From: Nannocystis punicea
Lineage (GTDB): Bacteria > Myxococcota_A > Polyangia > Nannocystales > Nannocystaceae
Length of the DNA stretch: 64,000 bases
Reading direction: 5' to 3'
NCBI RefSeq assembly: GCF_026965555.1
Contig: NZ_CP114040.1
Span: 3,162,001 to 3,226,000 of the forward strand
Below the pieces are notes generated by a model. It searched no databases, was not told the origin of the DNA, and saw nothing but the letters and a program-made list of their open reading frames with translations. Shown here piece by piece: positions 45,457-54,067 of the stretch. Each line of letters starts with the position of its first letter. The stretch's first letter is position 1. A program made the position numbers and the translations under genes.

Positions 45457-45867
45457 ATGCCGATTCAGCGCCTCAGCACGCCCGAAGCGATCGCCAAGGT
45501 CGCGTCCGCTGGCAACCTCGTGCACATCGATGTCCGCAGCGTCCCCGAGTTCGAGGCCGGCCACGCGCCGAACGCCTACAACATCCCGCTGATGCACATG
45601 GGGCCCGGCGGGATGGTGCCGAACCCCGAGTTCGCCGCCGAGGTCCAGGCCCACTTCAAACAAGACCAGGAGATCCTGGTGTCGTGCAAGGCGGGCGGGC
45701 GCTCGGCTCGCGCCGCCGCGGTGCTCGAGGGCCTCGGCTACACCCGCCTGCTCGACCAGATCGGCGGCTGGGGCGGCGGTAACGGCGACGCCGGGTGGGT
45801 CGCCGGCGGCGGAGCGTCGACGACCTCGACGCTGCCCGGGCGCGACCACGCGTCGCTCAAGCGCTAG
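45457..45867 (+). CDS. Rhodanese-like sulfurtransferase
   Basis: 136 residues from ATG 45457. Single-domain rhodanese: HIDVRSVPEFEAGHAPNAYNIPL, active-site loop ILVSCKAGGRSARAA with catalytic Cys, and a closing GGWGGGN. Extra C-terminal Ser/Thr tail. It transfers sulfane sulfur in the cytoplasm. Confidence 0.88.
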   Translation: MPIQRLSTPEAIAKVASAGNLVHIDVRSVPEFEAGHAPNAYNIPLMHMGPGGMVPNPEFAAEVQAHFKQDQEILVSCKAGGRSARAAAVLEGLGYTRLLDQIGGWGGGNGDAGWVAGGGASTTSTLPGRDHASLKR

Positions 45868-45912
45868 GCGCGACCGCTCGCCGCGACGCTGACGGGGGAC
45901 GGCCGTCTGCAG

Positions 45913-45986
45913 GCATGACCTTCGGGTCATGTCCGTTCAAGCATGTTTTAAAAAACATGTCGCATCGAGCATGTCCCGAGAGACGT
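45913..45986. repeat. Palindromic repeat cluster with AT-rich hairpin
   Basis: GCATGACC-TTCG-GGTCATGTCC (45913-45932), then ACATGTTTTTTAAAACATGC (minus strand; 45941-45960) with a run of T/A, then GCATGTCC-CGAG-AGACGTG. The middle copy has a T-rich stem, so it could end the rhodanese transcript. The rest of 45868-46144 shows no gene. Confidence 0.65.
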
Positions 45987-46144
45987 GTTCGGCGCGGCGC
46001 TCGGCGCCTGCGGACTCGGGCGACGCCTCGGGGGCGGGGCCGTCGCGAAGCCGTGGCATGGACGGCGACAATCGTCACCCGCGCGCGGCGCGGTCGTCGC
46101 CGAGGCCGCGTGTCATCGCGGCCACGAGGCGCAGTTTCACTCCC

Positions 46145-48067
46145 ATGCGACAGAACCCGTCATTCTCCGAAATCGCCACAGTTCTCCTCGGCGTGAGCCT
46201 CGCGGCTTGCAGCCCGGAAGGGTCGACGACCGCCACGCCCGACGGCGAGACGGGCGAGACGACGACCACGAGCGGCACGACCGACGCGCCGGACACCACC
46301 ACGACGCCGACCAGCTCGACGGCGACGCCGACCAGCACGACGACGACGCCGACCACCGGCGACGATTCGACGACCACCGGGGCGATCACGGGCAGCACGG
46401 GCGAGACGACGGACGGGACGGCGACGACGGGCGAGACGACGACGGACACGACGACGACGGACACGACGACGGGCGAGACGACGACCACGGGCAGCACGGG
46501 CGAGACGACGGAGGGGGAGATGGACACGGGCGTGGTCGAGACGATCGAGATGGTGCGGATCGGCCGCTACGCGCAGCCCGACGAGGCGGAGGCGATCGCG
46601 GTCTACCTCGACGACGACCTGAGCGCGGCGGAGATCCCCGCTTACGACCCGGCGAGCCAGCGGCTGTTCGTGGTCAACGGGCAGAAGTCGGGCATCGACG
46701 TGCTCGACCTGAGCGACCCGGCGGCCCCGGTGCTGGTGACGACCCTGTCGACGGCGCTGTTCGGGCCGCCCAACTCGGTGTCGGTGCACGACGGAGTGGT
46801 GGCGGCGGCGGTCGAGTCGACGACCAAGACCGAGACGGGCGAGGTGTGGTTCTTCGCGGCGGCGACCGGACAGAAGCTGGCGTCCGTGCCGGTCGGCGCG
46901 CTGCCCGACATGGTGACGTTCTCGCCCGACGGCAAGTACGTGGTGACCGCGAACGAGGGCGAGCCGGCCGACGACTATTCGGTCGATCCGGAGGGCTCGG
47001 TGTCCGTGATCGACGTGTCGGGCGGGGTCGAGGACGTCCTGCCCTCGGACGTCACGACGGCCGACTTCTCGGCGTTCACGCTGATGAACCTCGACCCCGA
47101 GGTGCGCCTGTTCGGGCCCAACGCGGACTCGCCGGCGCAGAACCTCGAGCCCGAGTACGTGGCGATCTCCGGCGACTCGAAGACCGCGTTCGTGACGCTG
47201 CAGGAGAACAACGCGCTGGCGGTGGTCGACCTGGCGACCGGCGAGGTCACCGACGTGCGCCCGCTCGGCTTCAAGGCCTGGAACAGCGGCGCGAAGCTCG
47301 ACCCGTCCGACGAGGACGGCGCGGCGGCGCTGGTCGACGCGCCGGTGCGCGGCCTGTACCAACCCGACTCGATCGCGTGGTTCACGGTGAACGGCGAGGC
47401 GTTCCTGCTGACCGCCAACGAGGGCGACGTGCGCGACTGGGACGGCTACTCGGAGGAGGTGCGGATCAAGAACCTCGACCTCGATCCGCGGCTGTTCCCC
47501 GACGCCGACGCGCTGCAGCAGGACGAGGCGATCGGCCGCCTCAAGGTCACGAGCTCGCTCGGCGACCCCGACGACGACGGCGACTACGACGCGCTCTACA
47601 CGTTCGGCGGGCGCTCGTTCTCGGTGTGGAGCGCGGCCGACGGGTCGCTGGTGCACGACAGCGGCGACGCGATCGAGCAGCTGCTGGCCAGCCACCCGGC
47701 CTACCAGGACAACTTCAACGCCGACAACGCCGACAACGACTTCGACAGCCGCTCGGACGACAAGGGCCCCGAGCCGGAGGGGCTGACGCTCGGCCACGCG
47801 TTCGGCCGCACGCTCGGCTTCGTCGGCCTCGAGCGCATGGGCGGGGTGCTGATGGTCGACCTCGCCGACCCGAGCGCGCCGGAGATCCTGCAATACGCCA
47901 ACCCGCGCGACTTCGCGGCGGACGTCGAGGACGGGACCGCCGACGACCTCGGGCCCGAGGGCCTGACGTTCGTGCCGGCCGCGGCCAGCCCGAACGGCAA
48001 GCCGCTGGTGATCGTCGCCAACGAGGTCAGCGGCAGCGTGTCGATCTACGAGCTGCTCGGGCAGTGA
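46145..48067 (+). CDS. Choice-of-anchor I family lipoprotein (beta-propeller type)
   Basis: 640 residues from ATG 46145. Lipoprotein signal IATVLLGVSLAAC, then a long Thr-rich linker with Gly/Glu (GETTTTSGTTDAPDTTTTPT and onward, to about residue 125). The body matches the choice-of-anchor I/mesenchyme-type beta-propeller pattern: MVRIGRYAQPDEAEAIAVY, AEIPAYDPASQRLFVVNGQ, TFSPDGKYVVTANEGEPADD, LEPEYVAISGDSKTAFVTLQ, FLLTANEGDVRDWDGYSEEV, YTFGGRSFSVWSAADGSLVH and DNADNDFDSRSDDKGPEPEG. These surface proteins are common in myxobacteria; ligand unknown. A repeat cluster follows the stop. Confidence 0.85.
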   Translation: MRQNPSFSEIATVLLGVSLAACSPEGSTTATPDGETGETTTTSGTTDAPDTTTTPTSSTATPTSTTTTPTTGDDSTTTGAITGSTGETTDGTATTGETTTDTTTTDTTTGETTTTGSTGETTEGEMDTGVVETIEMVRIGRYAQPDEAEAIAVYLDDDLSAAEIPAYDPASQRLFVVNGQKSGIDVLDLSDPAAPVLVTTLSTALFGPPNSVSVHDGVVAAAVESTTKTETGEVWFFAAATGQKLASVPVGALPDMVTFSPDGKYVVTANEGEPADDYSVDPEGSVSVIDVSGGVEDVLPSDVTTADFSAFTLMNLDPEVRLFGPNADSPAQNLEPEYVAISGDSKTAFVTLQENNALAVVDLATGEVTDVRPLGFKAWNSGAKLDPSDEDGAAALVDAPVRGLYQPDSIAWFTVNGEAFLLTANEGDVRDWDGYSEEVRIKNLDLDPRLFPDADALQQDEAIGRLKVTSSLGDPDDDGDYDALYTFGGRSFSVWSAADGSLVHDSGDAIEQLLASHPAYQDNFNADNADNDFDSRSDDKGPEPEGLTLGHAFGRTLGFVGLERMGGVLMVDLADPSAPEILQYANPRDFAADVEDGTADDLGPEGLTFVPAAASPNGKPLVIVANEVSGSVSIYELLGQ

Positions 48068-48086
48068 CGCGAGCGGCTGCCCAGGA

Positions 48087-48149
48087 GGACATGCCTCGAC
48101 GAGCATGTCCTTCTGGGCATGCGCTCAGGGGCATGTCCAGAAGGACATC
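48087..48149. repeat. Palindromic repeat cluster between convergent genes
   Basis: GGACATGCC-TCGAC-GAGCATGTCC-TTCT-GGGCATGC-GCTC-AGGGGCATGTCC-AGAA-GGACATC: five half-sites in 63 bases, giving nested hairpins between two convergent genes. Confidence 0.75.
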
Positions 48150-48157
48150 GCGCCGGC

Positions 48158-48790
48158 TCAGACGCGGAGGCCGAGCAGCGGGTCGGCGCCGGGCCGCTGC
48201 AGGCGGGCGTTGCTGAGCTCGAAGGTGGCGCCGAGGGCGTCGTCGCGGGTGAGCGCGGCGACGAGGGCGCGAGCGACGTGGCGGCAGTCGATCATGCGCG
48301 GATCGTCGGTGGGGCCGTCGTGCAGGCCGCCGGGGCGCACGATGGTGAAGGGCACGCCGCTGTCGCGCAGGACGGCCTCGGCCTCGCCCTTGGGGGCGAA
48401 CCACTCGAGCATGTGCGGCGGGACGCCCGGCGTGGGCACGGCGCCGATGGTGGAGCAGAGCACGAAGCGAGCGACTCCGGCGGCCCGGGCCGCCGCGACG
48501 AGGCGCGCGGTGGCGGGCAGGTCGACGGTCCGCAGGCCGCCGCCGTGGACGTCGCGGCTGCCGAGAGTGCTGACGACGTGGTCGACGCCGGAGAGGGCCG
48601 GGGCGAGGTCGAGGTCGAGGGCGTCGCCGACGACGAGGTCGAGGCCCGCGCCGAGCTCGGCCTCGGCGCGCGCGCGGTCGCGGACGAGCAGACGCAGCGG
48701 GACGCCGGCCTCGCGCAGGAGGGCGACGACGTGGCGACCCGTGCGGCCGGTGCCGCCGACGACGAGGACTCGAGCGGGCGAGCTGGACAT
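48158..48790 (-). CDS. NAD(P)-binding protein, atypical SDR (NmrA-like)
   Basis: 210 residues from ATG 48790. N-terminal Rossmann loop ARVLVVGGTGRTGRHVVALL, acidic end of strand 2 replaced by LLVRDRARAEAELGAGLD (NADP-type Arg), and HVVSTLGSRD. RFVLCSTIGAVPTPG and FTIVRPGGLHDGPTDDP are typical of NAD(P)H-binding (PF13460) proteins that lack the catalytic Tyr-Lys of classical SDRs. Cytoplasmic; could be an oxidoreductase or a redox-sensing regulator. Confidence 0.8.
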   Translation of the reverse strand: MSSSPARVLVVGGTGRTGRHVVALLREAGVPLRLLVRDRARAEAELGAGLDLVVGDALDLDLAPALSGVDHVVSTLGSRDVHGGGLRTVDLPATARLVAAARAAGVARFVLCSTIGAVPTPGVPPHMLEWFAPKGEAEAVLRDSGVPFTIVRPGGLHDGPTDDPRMIDCRHVARALVAALTRDDALGATFELSNARLQRPGADPLLGLRV

Positions 48791-48886
48791 CGCCGGCACG
48801 CTAGCAAGACCGGCTGCGCCTGCCAACCAGGGCGCGCGGGCAGGGTTCCGGCGCGGATGCGCCGGCAAATGGCCGGCGCGCGCGAT

Positions 48887-48996
48887 GTGTCCTCACGGAC
48901 GGGGGGATGGTGATATGTCTGATGGGGCATGGCCCATCAGACAGGCCACGGAGCGGGCTGCGGCCGCTCCGGGATGATGTGTCCGATCGGTCAGGA
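48887..48996. repeat. Palindromic repeats with an 11-bp stem
   Basis: GTGTCC-TCAC-GGACG at 48887, then the stem TGTCTGATGGG (48916-48926) with CCCATCAGACA (48933-48943) around GCATGG, and GTGTCC-GATC-GGTCAGG near 48979. The central stem is longer than other members, as if compensatory changes kept it paired. Confidence 0.65.
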
Positions 48997-49605
48997 GCGG
49001 CTGGTGCTGAAGCCGAAGCGCGACTTGGTGATGAAGATCTGGTCGACCGACTTGCTGTACGTGAAGCTGCTGACGCCCTCGCCCTTGTCGTCGACGATCC
49101 ACAGCGAGTCGCCCTCGTTGCCGCTGACGTTGAAGGTCGCGTTGCCGCTGATCGAGTCGGTGCGGCCGCCGCTGTGGCCCGGCTGGCGGCCGTGGAACAG
49201 CAGCCCCTTGTCGGGGCACAGGTTGGTGACCCTGGTCGACGTGAACTTCGTGGCCGAGCCGCCTCCGCCCGAGCTCCCGCCGCCGGCGGCCTGGCGCTCG
49301 GCCTGGTGCCGGCGATAGGCCTCGGCGCGGGCCTGCTCCTCGGCCTCGCGGGCGGCGATCTCCTCGGGGGTGTGGCTGCGGCAGCCGAACAGGGTGTACC
49401 TGGCGCTGTACTGCTGGCTACGCTCGCAACCCTTGGCGCGATAGAGGCCCTCGTTGAAGCCGCGATCTTCGACCTCCTCGACCTTCAGCGATTCGGCGGA
49501 GCACGAGAGATCGGTCGCCGCACGCTGCCTCACCGATGGATCGAGCCGACCCGCGCACGCAGACAACGAGAGGAGGGAGAGAAACATCCACGGAGGTATC
49601 TTCAC
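48991..49605 (-). CDS. Lipoprotein, unknown function
   Basis: 204 residues from GTG 49605 (ATG 49587 is the alternative). Signal KIPPWMFLSLLSLSAC, then a domain with C-rich blocks (LSCSAESLKVEEVEDRGF, LYRAKGCERSQQYSARYTLF) and a charged helix (EEIAAREAEEQARAEAYRRH). A Gly/Ser linker (GGGSSGGGGS) and a beta domain come next (NLCPDKGLLFHGRQPGHSGG, then IVDDKGEGVSSF). The two-domain layout with Gly/Ser linker is typical of outer-membrane lipoproteins. No family recognised. Confidence 0.6.
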   Translation of the reverse strand: MKIPPWMFLSLLSLSACAGRLDPSVRQRAATDLSCSAESLKVEEVEDRGFNEGLYRAKGCERSQQYSARYTLFGCRSHTPEEIAAREAEEQARAEAYRRHQAERQAAGGGSSGGGGSATKFTSTRVTNLCPDKGLLFHGRQPGHSGGRTDSISGNATFNVSGNEGDSLWIVDDKGEGVSSFTYSKSVDQIFITKSRFGFSTSRS

Positions 49606-49844
49606 GCGGACGGGGTGTCGCCGACGGGCGCGCGAAAGTACGCGGACGCGCGCGGCCGAGCGAGGCCTCCTGGCTCGGACAGGGCGCTGGGAGCCGTGAA
49701 TCACCATTCGGGCGGCGAGCGCCCGGGAGGGTCCTGGCGTGGCGAGGGCTCGCAGGTGGATCGCCTCGCGTGACGTCCACGTCATCCTCGATGGAACCGC
49801 GGGCCGGGGTGGACCGTGATCGCGGGTTGACCGACAATCACGGC

Positions 49845-51071
49845 GTGTCTGCTCGAACGATCCACGCGTGGGTGCTGCTCTCGGGATTGCTGGCGGCGTG
49901 CCAGGGCGGCGGCGAGACCACGGCCGCCTCCACGGCCGCAGCGACGGGCGGCGAGATGCCCGGCAGCGCGAGCGAGGTCAGCGGAGCGGCGAGCACCGCG
50001 GGACCGGACGGGCCGACGACGGGACAGGCGACGACGACCGACGGGGTGACGACGAATCCGGGTACGACGAATCCTGGTACGACGAATCCCGGGACGACGA
50101 ATCCCGGGACGACGACCGAGGCGGACACGAGCGAGGCGACGTCGGCGACGGGCCCGGGCACCAGCGACGCGACGACGGCCGGCGATCCGCCGCCCCTCGA
50201 CGACACGGCCTGTCAGGGCTACGCGACGCGCTACTGGGATTGCTGCAAGGCCCACTGCGGCTGGCAAGGCAACGTCAACCCCGCGACCGAGCCGCTGCAG
50301 AGCTGCGACAAGGGCGACAACAGCCTGGGCGCGGCGTACGACGTGGCGAGCTCGTGCCAGGCGCCGGCGGAGAACAGCGCCTTCACGTGCTACAGTGGGG
50401 CGCCGTGGGCGGTGTCGGACACTCTGGCCTACGGCTTCGCGGCGGTGCCGGCGATGGGCGACATCTGCGGGCGCTGCTATCAGCTCGACTTCGACGGGAC
50501 CGGCCATTACAACGCGCAGGACCCGGGGTCGGTGGCGCTGGCGGACAAGGCGATGATCGTGCAGGCGACCAATATCGGCCACGACGTCGGCGGCGGGCAA
50601 TTCGACATCCTGACGCCCGGCGGCGGGGTCGGGCTGTTCGACGCCTGCTCGTACCAGTGGAACGTGAACACCTCCGAGCTCGGGGCGACCTACGGCGGGT
50701 TCATGACGTTCTGCCAGCAGCAGGGCGGCGACCACGAGCAGATCAAGCAGTGCGTCCTCGGCCGCTGCGCGGCGGTGTTCGACGAGCCGGGCCTGGCCGA
50801 GCTGGCCGCCGGCTGCGAGTGGTACGTGCAATGGTACGAGGCGGCCGACAACCCGAACCTGCATTATCAAGAGGTGCCGTGCCCGCCGCAGCTGGTGGCG
50901 ATCTCCGGCATCGACCGCGGCCCCCTGAACGACATCGCGCCCTGCAAGGGCGGCGGCGGCAGCTGCTCGCAGGAAGAGATGGACAACTGCGACTGCGGGT
51001 GGACGAACGGGGGGCAGAACTGCGGGCAGGACGACGGCTCGTGCTGCTGGACGGCCTGCTGCGGGCGGTGA
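49845..51071 (+). CDS. GH45 endoglucanase, lipoprotein
   Basis: 408 residues from GTG 49845. The signal IHAWVLLSGLLAAC gives a lipidated Cys at about residue 19. A Ser/Thr/Gly-rich linker contains four TNPGT repeats (50051-50110). The catalytic domain (about residues 120-350) is a fungal-type GH45 cellulase: GYATRYWDCCKAHCGWQGNV with the general-base Asp131, FTCYSGAPWAVSDTLAYGFA, CGRCYQLDFDGTG, ATNIGHDVGGGQFDILTPGG with the general-acid Asp247, and VGLFDACSYQWNV. The many Cys would form disulfides outside the cytoplasm. The C-terminal 70 residues add another Cys-rich stretch (CDCGWTNGGQNCGQDDGSCC) that could be a binding module. GH45 is largely eukaryotic, so transfer is plausible. Confidence 0.85.
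   Translation: MSARTIHAWVLLSGLLAACQGGGETTAASTAAATGGEMPGSASEVSGAASTAGPDGPTTGQATTTDGVTTNPGTTNPGTTNPGTTNPGTTTEADTSEATSATGPGTSDATTAGDPPPLDDTACQGYATRYWDCCKAHCGWQGNVNPATEPLQSCDKGDNSLGAAYDVASSCQAPAENSAFTCYSGAPWAVSDTLAYGFAAVPAMGDICGRCYQLDFDGTGHYNAQDPGSVALADKAMIVQATNIGHDVGGGQFDILTPGGGVGLFDACSYQWNVNTSELGATYGGFMTFCQQQGGDHEQIKQCVLGRCAAVFDEPGLAELAAGCEWYVQWYEAADNPNLHYQEVPCPPQLVAISGIDRGPLNDIAPCKGGGGSCSQEEMDNCDCGWTNGGQNCGQDDGSCCWTACCGR
50051..50110 (+). repeat. 15-bp coding tandem repeat (TNPGT) in GH45 linker
   Basis: Four units of GACGAATCCSGGKAC, in frame. Confidence 0.85.
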
Positions 51072-51438
51072 GGGGGCGCTGCGAATCACCGACCGCGGCC
51101 GTGAACAGGCCGTCCTCGCGGATGCAGTCGTTGGGCGAGATGTCGCGTGGTCCGTCTTCGCGCACCTTCGACAGCGCCTTGCTTCGGCGAGCTCCATGGC
51201 GATGAAGCGGCGACCGCCCGCGCATTCACCATTGCATGGTGTCGGGTAATCGCCGCCGGCAGTGTCGACGCGCGCGCCGTCGACCCGCGCAGAGTCCTTG
51301 AAGCTCCAACCGGAGGTCGATCATGACCGGGGCGAGCTCGACCACGGGTTATTCCGCCCGAGGGCGCGAAGAACAGCGTTGACGGCCCTCTGTCCACGTG
51401 GCTAATGGGATGGTCGCCGAGCCCGAGCGAAGGACACC
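51072..51438. other. 367-base region without a confident gene
   Basis: No full gene. On the minus strand 51083-51192 reads ALSKVREDGPRDISPNDCIR, which has a protein-like composition but no start, stop context or known match; it may be a gene remnant. A promoter-like site lies at the right end. Confidence 0.3.
51379..51406 (+). promoter_or_regulatory. Putative sigma-70-type promoter for the tandem GNAT gene
   Basis: TTGACG at 51379-51384, 16-base spacer, GCTAAT at 51401-51406, 32 bases upstream of the GTG start. The ribosome site AAGGA precedes the GTG by about five bases. Confidence 0.45.
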
Positions 51439-52842
51439 GTGCGCCGCCTCTCAGCCTCGATCGAACCGATGCTCCAAGGGTTACCGCTCCCCGACGGAAT
51501 CGCTTTCCGGGGGCTCGCCCGCGCCGATCTGCCGGCGATCCTCGCAGCGCTCACCGACTGGCACCCCGACATCGCCATCGGCGAAGAGCGGCGCCTCGTC
51601 ACCGCCGCCTTCTACGAGGAGCATGCCTCCTTCGTGGGCGAGGACGACGACCTCGAGGCGCGACCCGTCCGCGTCGCCCTGCTGCGCCAGGGGGAGGAGC
51701 TCGTCGGAATTCTCGTGCTCGAGTACGATGCCGCCGAGCACGCGCTCATCGGGCTGCTGTCGGCCGTGTCGCCGCGGAAGCGCGGGTGTGGCCTCGGGCG
51801 CGCCTTGATCCGGGCGGACGAGATCCTCGCCCGGGCTGCCGGAGCGCACGTCGTCTACGGCTTCGCCGAGCTCGACAATCTGCCTCAGGGCGCGAGCCTG
51901 GAGCGAGAGGGTCGCCACCTCTATGCCATCATTCCCGACTGCGAAGTGCGAAGGTTCGCGGGCGGCGTGACGAAGTACGTCCCCGAGGGAGTCTTCCTGA
52001 AGGTCCTGCTGCCGCCCGAGGAGCTGTTATGGCCCGATCCCGCGGACCTGTTGCCGCGCACGGCGGCCCTCTTCGGCATGGTCGAGTCTCTCGAGGCGGC
52101 GGCCTCCGTGCAATTCGGCGCCTGTCCGCCGGCCGCGCTCCCGCCGATCGGTCCCTCCGTCGCCGCCCTCGTCGCCGCTCGTCCGGTTGATACCTGGCCG
52201 GACGTGGCCGTCCTCGCCCGCGAGATCGATCTGCCTCCCGGCTGCTCCGTGCGCCAGCTGCGGAGAGAAGACATCCCGCGGGTGATCTCGATGTTCCGCT
52301 CCTCTTGCTGCGACGTCGCGGCCGAGTTGACGAGCGCTTCCTTCTACGAGGAGGTCGCCCTCGCCGGCGAGGATCAGCGGATCGCCGGGCGACCTTGGCA
52401 CGTCTTCACCGTCGAACGCGATGGCGAGCTCGTCGGGGTCCCCTACTCCTTTTACGATAGCCAGGCTCACACCCTGCGCATCGGGCCAGGCGACATCGAT
52501 CCACAGGATCGGCACCAGCGATGTAGCGCCCAGATCATCCGGTTGTCTGTGCTGCTCGCCCGTGCGATCGGAGCCGAGGCGGTCGTCACCCGGGCCACGT
52601 TAAGTCATCGAAGGGCCCAGATCGCCGCGGAGCGGGCGGGCCTGTGCCTTTGGGGCCTGATCCCCGCGTCGGAGCGCGTGATCGTCGGCCCGGGCGTGAT
52701 CAAGCGCGGCTTCAAGGCGTTCTACGGCGTCTCCCTGGTGCCGCCCGAGCAGTCGCGCTGGCCGACGCTGGTATCGCTGCCGCCGCACCGGGCGGCCTGG
52801 GCGCGCTTTGTCCGCGGCGAAGCGTCGGAGCTCACCTCATGA
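51439..52842 (+). CDS. Tandem GNAT-type acetyltransferase
   Basis: 467 residues from GTG 51439. Two copies of a GNAT-like domain: copy 1 (about 20-200) has VALLRQGEELVGILVLEYD, the acetyl-CoA loop in SPRKRGCGLGRALIRADE (R-x-x-G-x-G), and AGAHVVYGFAELDNLPQGAS. Copy 2 (about 255-440) has VFTVERDGELVGVPYSFYD and AIGAEAVVTRATLSHRRAQI but its loop reads QDRHQRCSAQIIRLSV and has lost the Gly pattern. Probably copy 2 is regulatory or substrate-binding. The substrate is unknown, but the next genes are of polyamine type, so polyamine acetylation is possible (inference). Its stop overlaps the start of the small speD-like fragment (ATGA). Confidence 0.7.
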   Translation: MRRLSASIEPMLQGLPLPDGIAFRGLARADLPAILAALTDWHPDIAIGEERRLVTAAFYEEHASFVGEDDDLEARPVRVALLRQGEELVGILVLEYDAAEHALIGLLSAVSPRKRGCGLGRALIRADEILARAAGAHVVYGFAELDNLPQGASLEREGRHLYAIIPDCEVRRFAGGVTKYVPEGVFLKVLLPPEELLWPDPADLLPRTAALFGMVESLEAAASVQFGACPPAALPPIGPSVAALVAARPVDTWPDVAVLAREIDLPPGCSVRQLRREDIPRVISMFRSSCCDVAAELTSASFYEEVALAGEDQRIAGRPWHVFTVERDGELVGVPYSFYDSQAHTLRIGPGDIDPQDRHQRCSAQIIRLSVLLARAIGAEAVVTRATLSHRRAQIAAERAGLCLWGLIPASERVIVGPGVIKRGFKAFYGVSLVPPEQSRWPTLVSLPPHRAAWARFVRGEASELTS

Positions 52843-52946
52843 GGGCGCTCGGGGTGGAGGTCGTCGCCGACCTTCATCCGCGCGGCCGCGCGACGCTCGA
52901 CGTCGTCCTCCTTCGGGAGGCGATTCCGCGTGCCACAACCTGCTGA
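52839..52946 (+). pseudogene. Probable speD remnant (AdoMet decarboxylase N-terminus)
   Basis: A 35-codon reading frame from ATG 52839, overlapping the GNAT stop. It reads MRALGVEVVADLHPRGRATL and ends DVVLLREAIPRATTC. The order M-x-LG...VA-x-D...R-x-x-LD-x-V-x-L resembles the first 35 residues of AdoMet decarboxylases. The rest of that enzyme, including the Ser that becomes pyruvoyl, is missing before the speE-like start at 53013. Position directly before a spermidine-synthase-like gene supports this. It could instead be a short leader peptide. Confidence 0.4.
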
Positions 52947-53012
52947 ATGCGGTGAGCGGGGGCTCGCATGGCGGGCGTGGCGAATCGACACGATAGAATA
53001 GGAGACATTGCG

Positions 53013-53939
53013 ATGAGACCATGGCCTCACGTACACACCGAGATGGTCGGTCCCGGCCGCACCCTCCTCCTCAAGTTGAGGGGACCCTGGCTCTTCGACG
53101 GCGAGGAGCACTTTCCGTCACTCGGTGGCATGAGCGCACGCATCCAGATCGGAGATTTTGAGGAGCTCGGCCGTGGACTCGTGATCGACGGCACGGTGCA
53201 GCTCACCGAGGCCGTGGACGCGCTCTACACGACGGCGCTGGTCTTCCCCGCGGCTCTGTCCGCGCGCTCGCGCCGTCGCTGGCTCGTGGTCGGCGGTGGC
53301 GACGGCGCGACGGCGCGCGAGGCGCTCCGTTTCCGCGACACCGGGTCGGTGCGCCTCGTCGACATCTCGCGCACCGTCGTCGAGCGGACGCAGGAGCTCA
53401 TCCCCTCGTTCTGGTCGGGCTGCCAGCACGATCCGCGGCTCGAGATCATCCACCACGACGCCGGGGAGGTCCTGCGGGACATGGCCGATCGCGGCGATCA
53501 GGTGGATGTGATCCTCTACGACCTCTGCGATCCCGGCAGCGAAGAGTGCAACCCCTTCTTCGACTCGGCGGCAGACCACATGTACACAGAGGAGGCGTTC
53601 CGCTTGGCGGCGCGCTGCCTCTCCCCGGGCGGCGTCTTCGCGGCGCAGCTCGCCGAGCTGTCGATCCTGCGCTGCGAGGATCACCGCCGCTACCGGCGGG
53701 CCCTGAAGCGAGTGTTCCGCCATGTGCACTCGTATCGGACGTTCGTCGAGCCCTTCGGCTGTGTCGAGTCCTTCATCGTGGCTTCCAACGACGAGGGCGA
53801 CTGGAACCCGTCGCGGGGCGACTCCGCCTCGCAGCGGCTCCCGGCCCTGTATGTCGGTGACTTCCGCGAGGTCTGGTCTGCTCCCTGGCACGAGCAGCTG
53901 TTCGCATTGCCTCCCTCACTCGTCAGCCGGTTGAACTGA
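53013..53939 (+). CDS. Spermidine synthase-like aminopropyltransferase
   Basis: 308 residues from ATG 53013, with GGAGA about nine bases upstream. The SpeE pattern is present: LVIDGTVQLTEAVDALYTTA, RWLVVGGGDGATAREALRFR (GGGDG loop), VRLVDISRTVVERTQEL, IIHHDAGEVLRDMADR and VDVILYDLCDPG (catalytic Asp region, usually D-S-S-D-P). The C-terminal part (VFAAQLAELSILRCEDHRRY, then FVEPFGCVESFIVASND) matches the class. It transfers an aminopropyl group from decarboxylated AdoMet to a polyamine. A functional AdoMet decarboxylase was not seen next to it. Confidence 0.8.
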   Translation: MRPWPHVHTEMVGPGRTLLLKLRGPWLFDGEEHFPSLGGMSARIQIGDFEELGRGLVIDGTVQLTEAVDALYTTALVFPAALSARSRRRWLVVGGGDGATAREALRFRDTGSVRLVDISRTVVERTQELIPSFWSGCQHDPRLEIIHHDAGEVLRDMADRGDQVDVILYDLCDPGSEECNPFFDSAADHMYTEEAFRLAARCLSPGGVFAAQLAELSILRCEDHRRYRRALKRVFRHVHSYRTFVEPFGCVESFIVASNDEGDWNPSRGDSASQRLPALYVGDFREVWSAPWHEQLFALPPSLVSRLN

Positions 53940-54067
53940 CGAACGGACGCTCTCCACCGCCGACGCGCTCGAGAACGTCAACGACGGCATCCGCCGGAGC
54001 ACCGGCCGCGTCGACTCGGGGCGGATATGTGTTCGCGGGGACCACGAGCGCCGTGTCGGGGGCCTTA

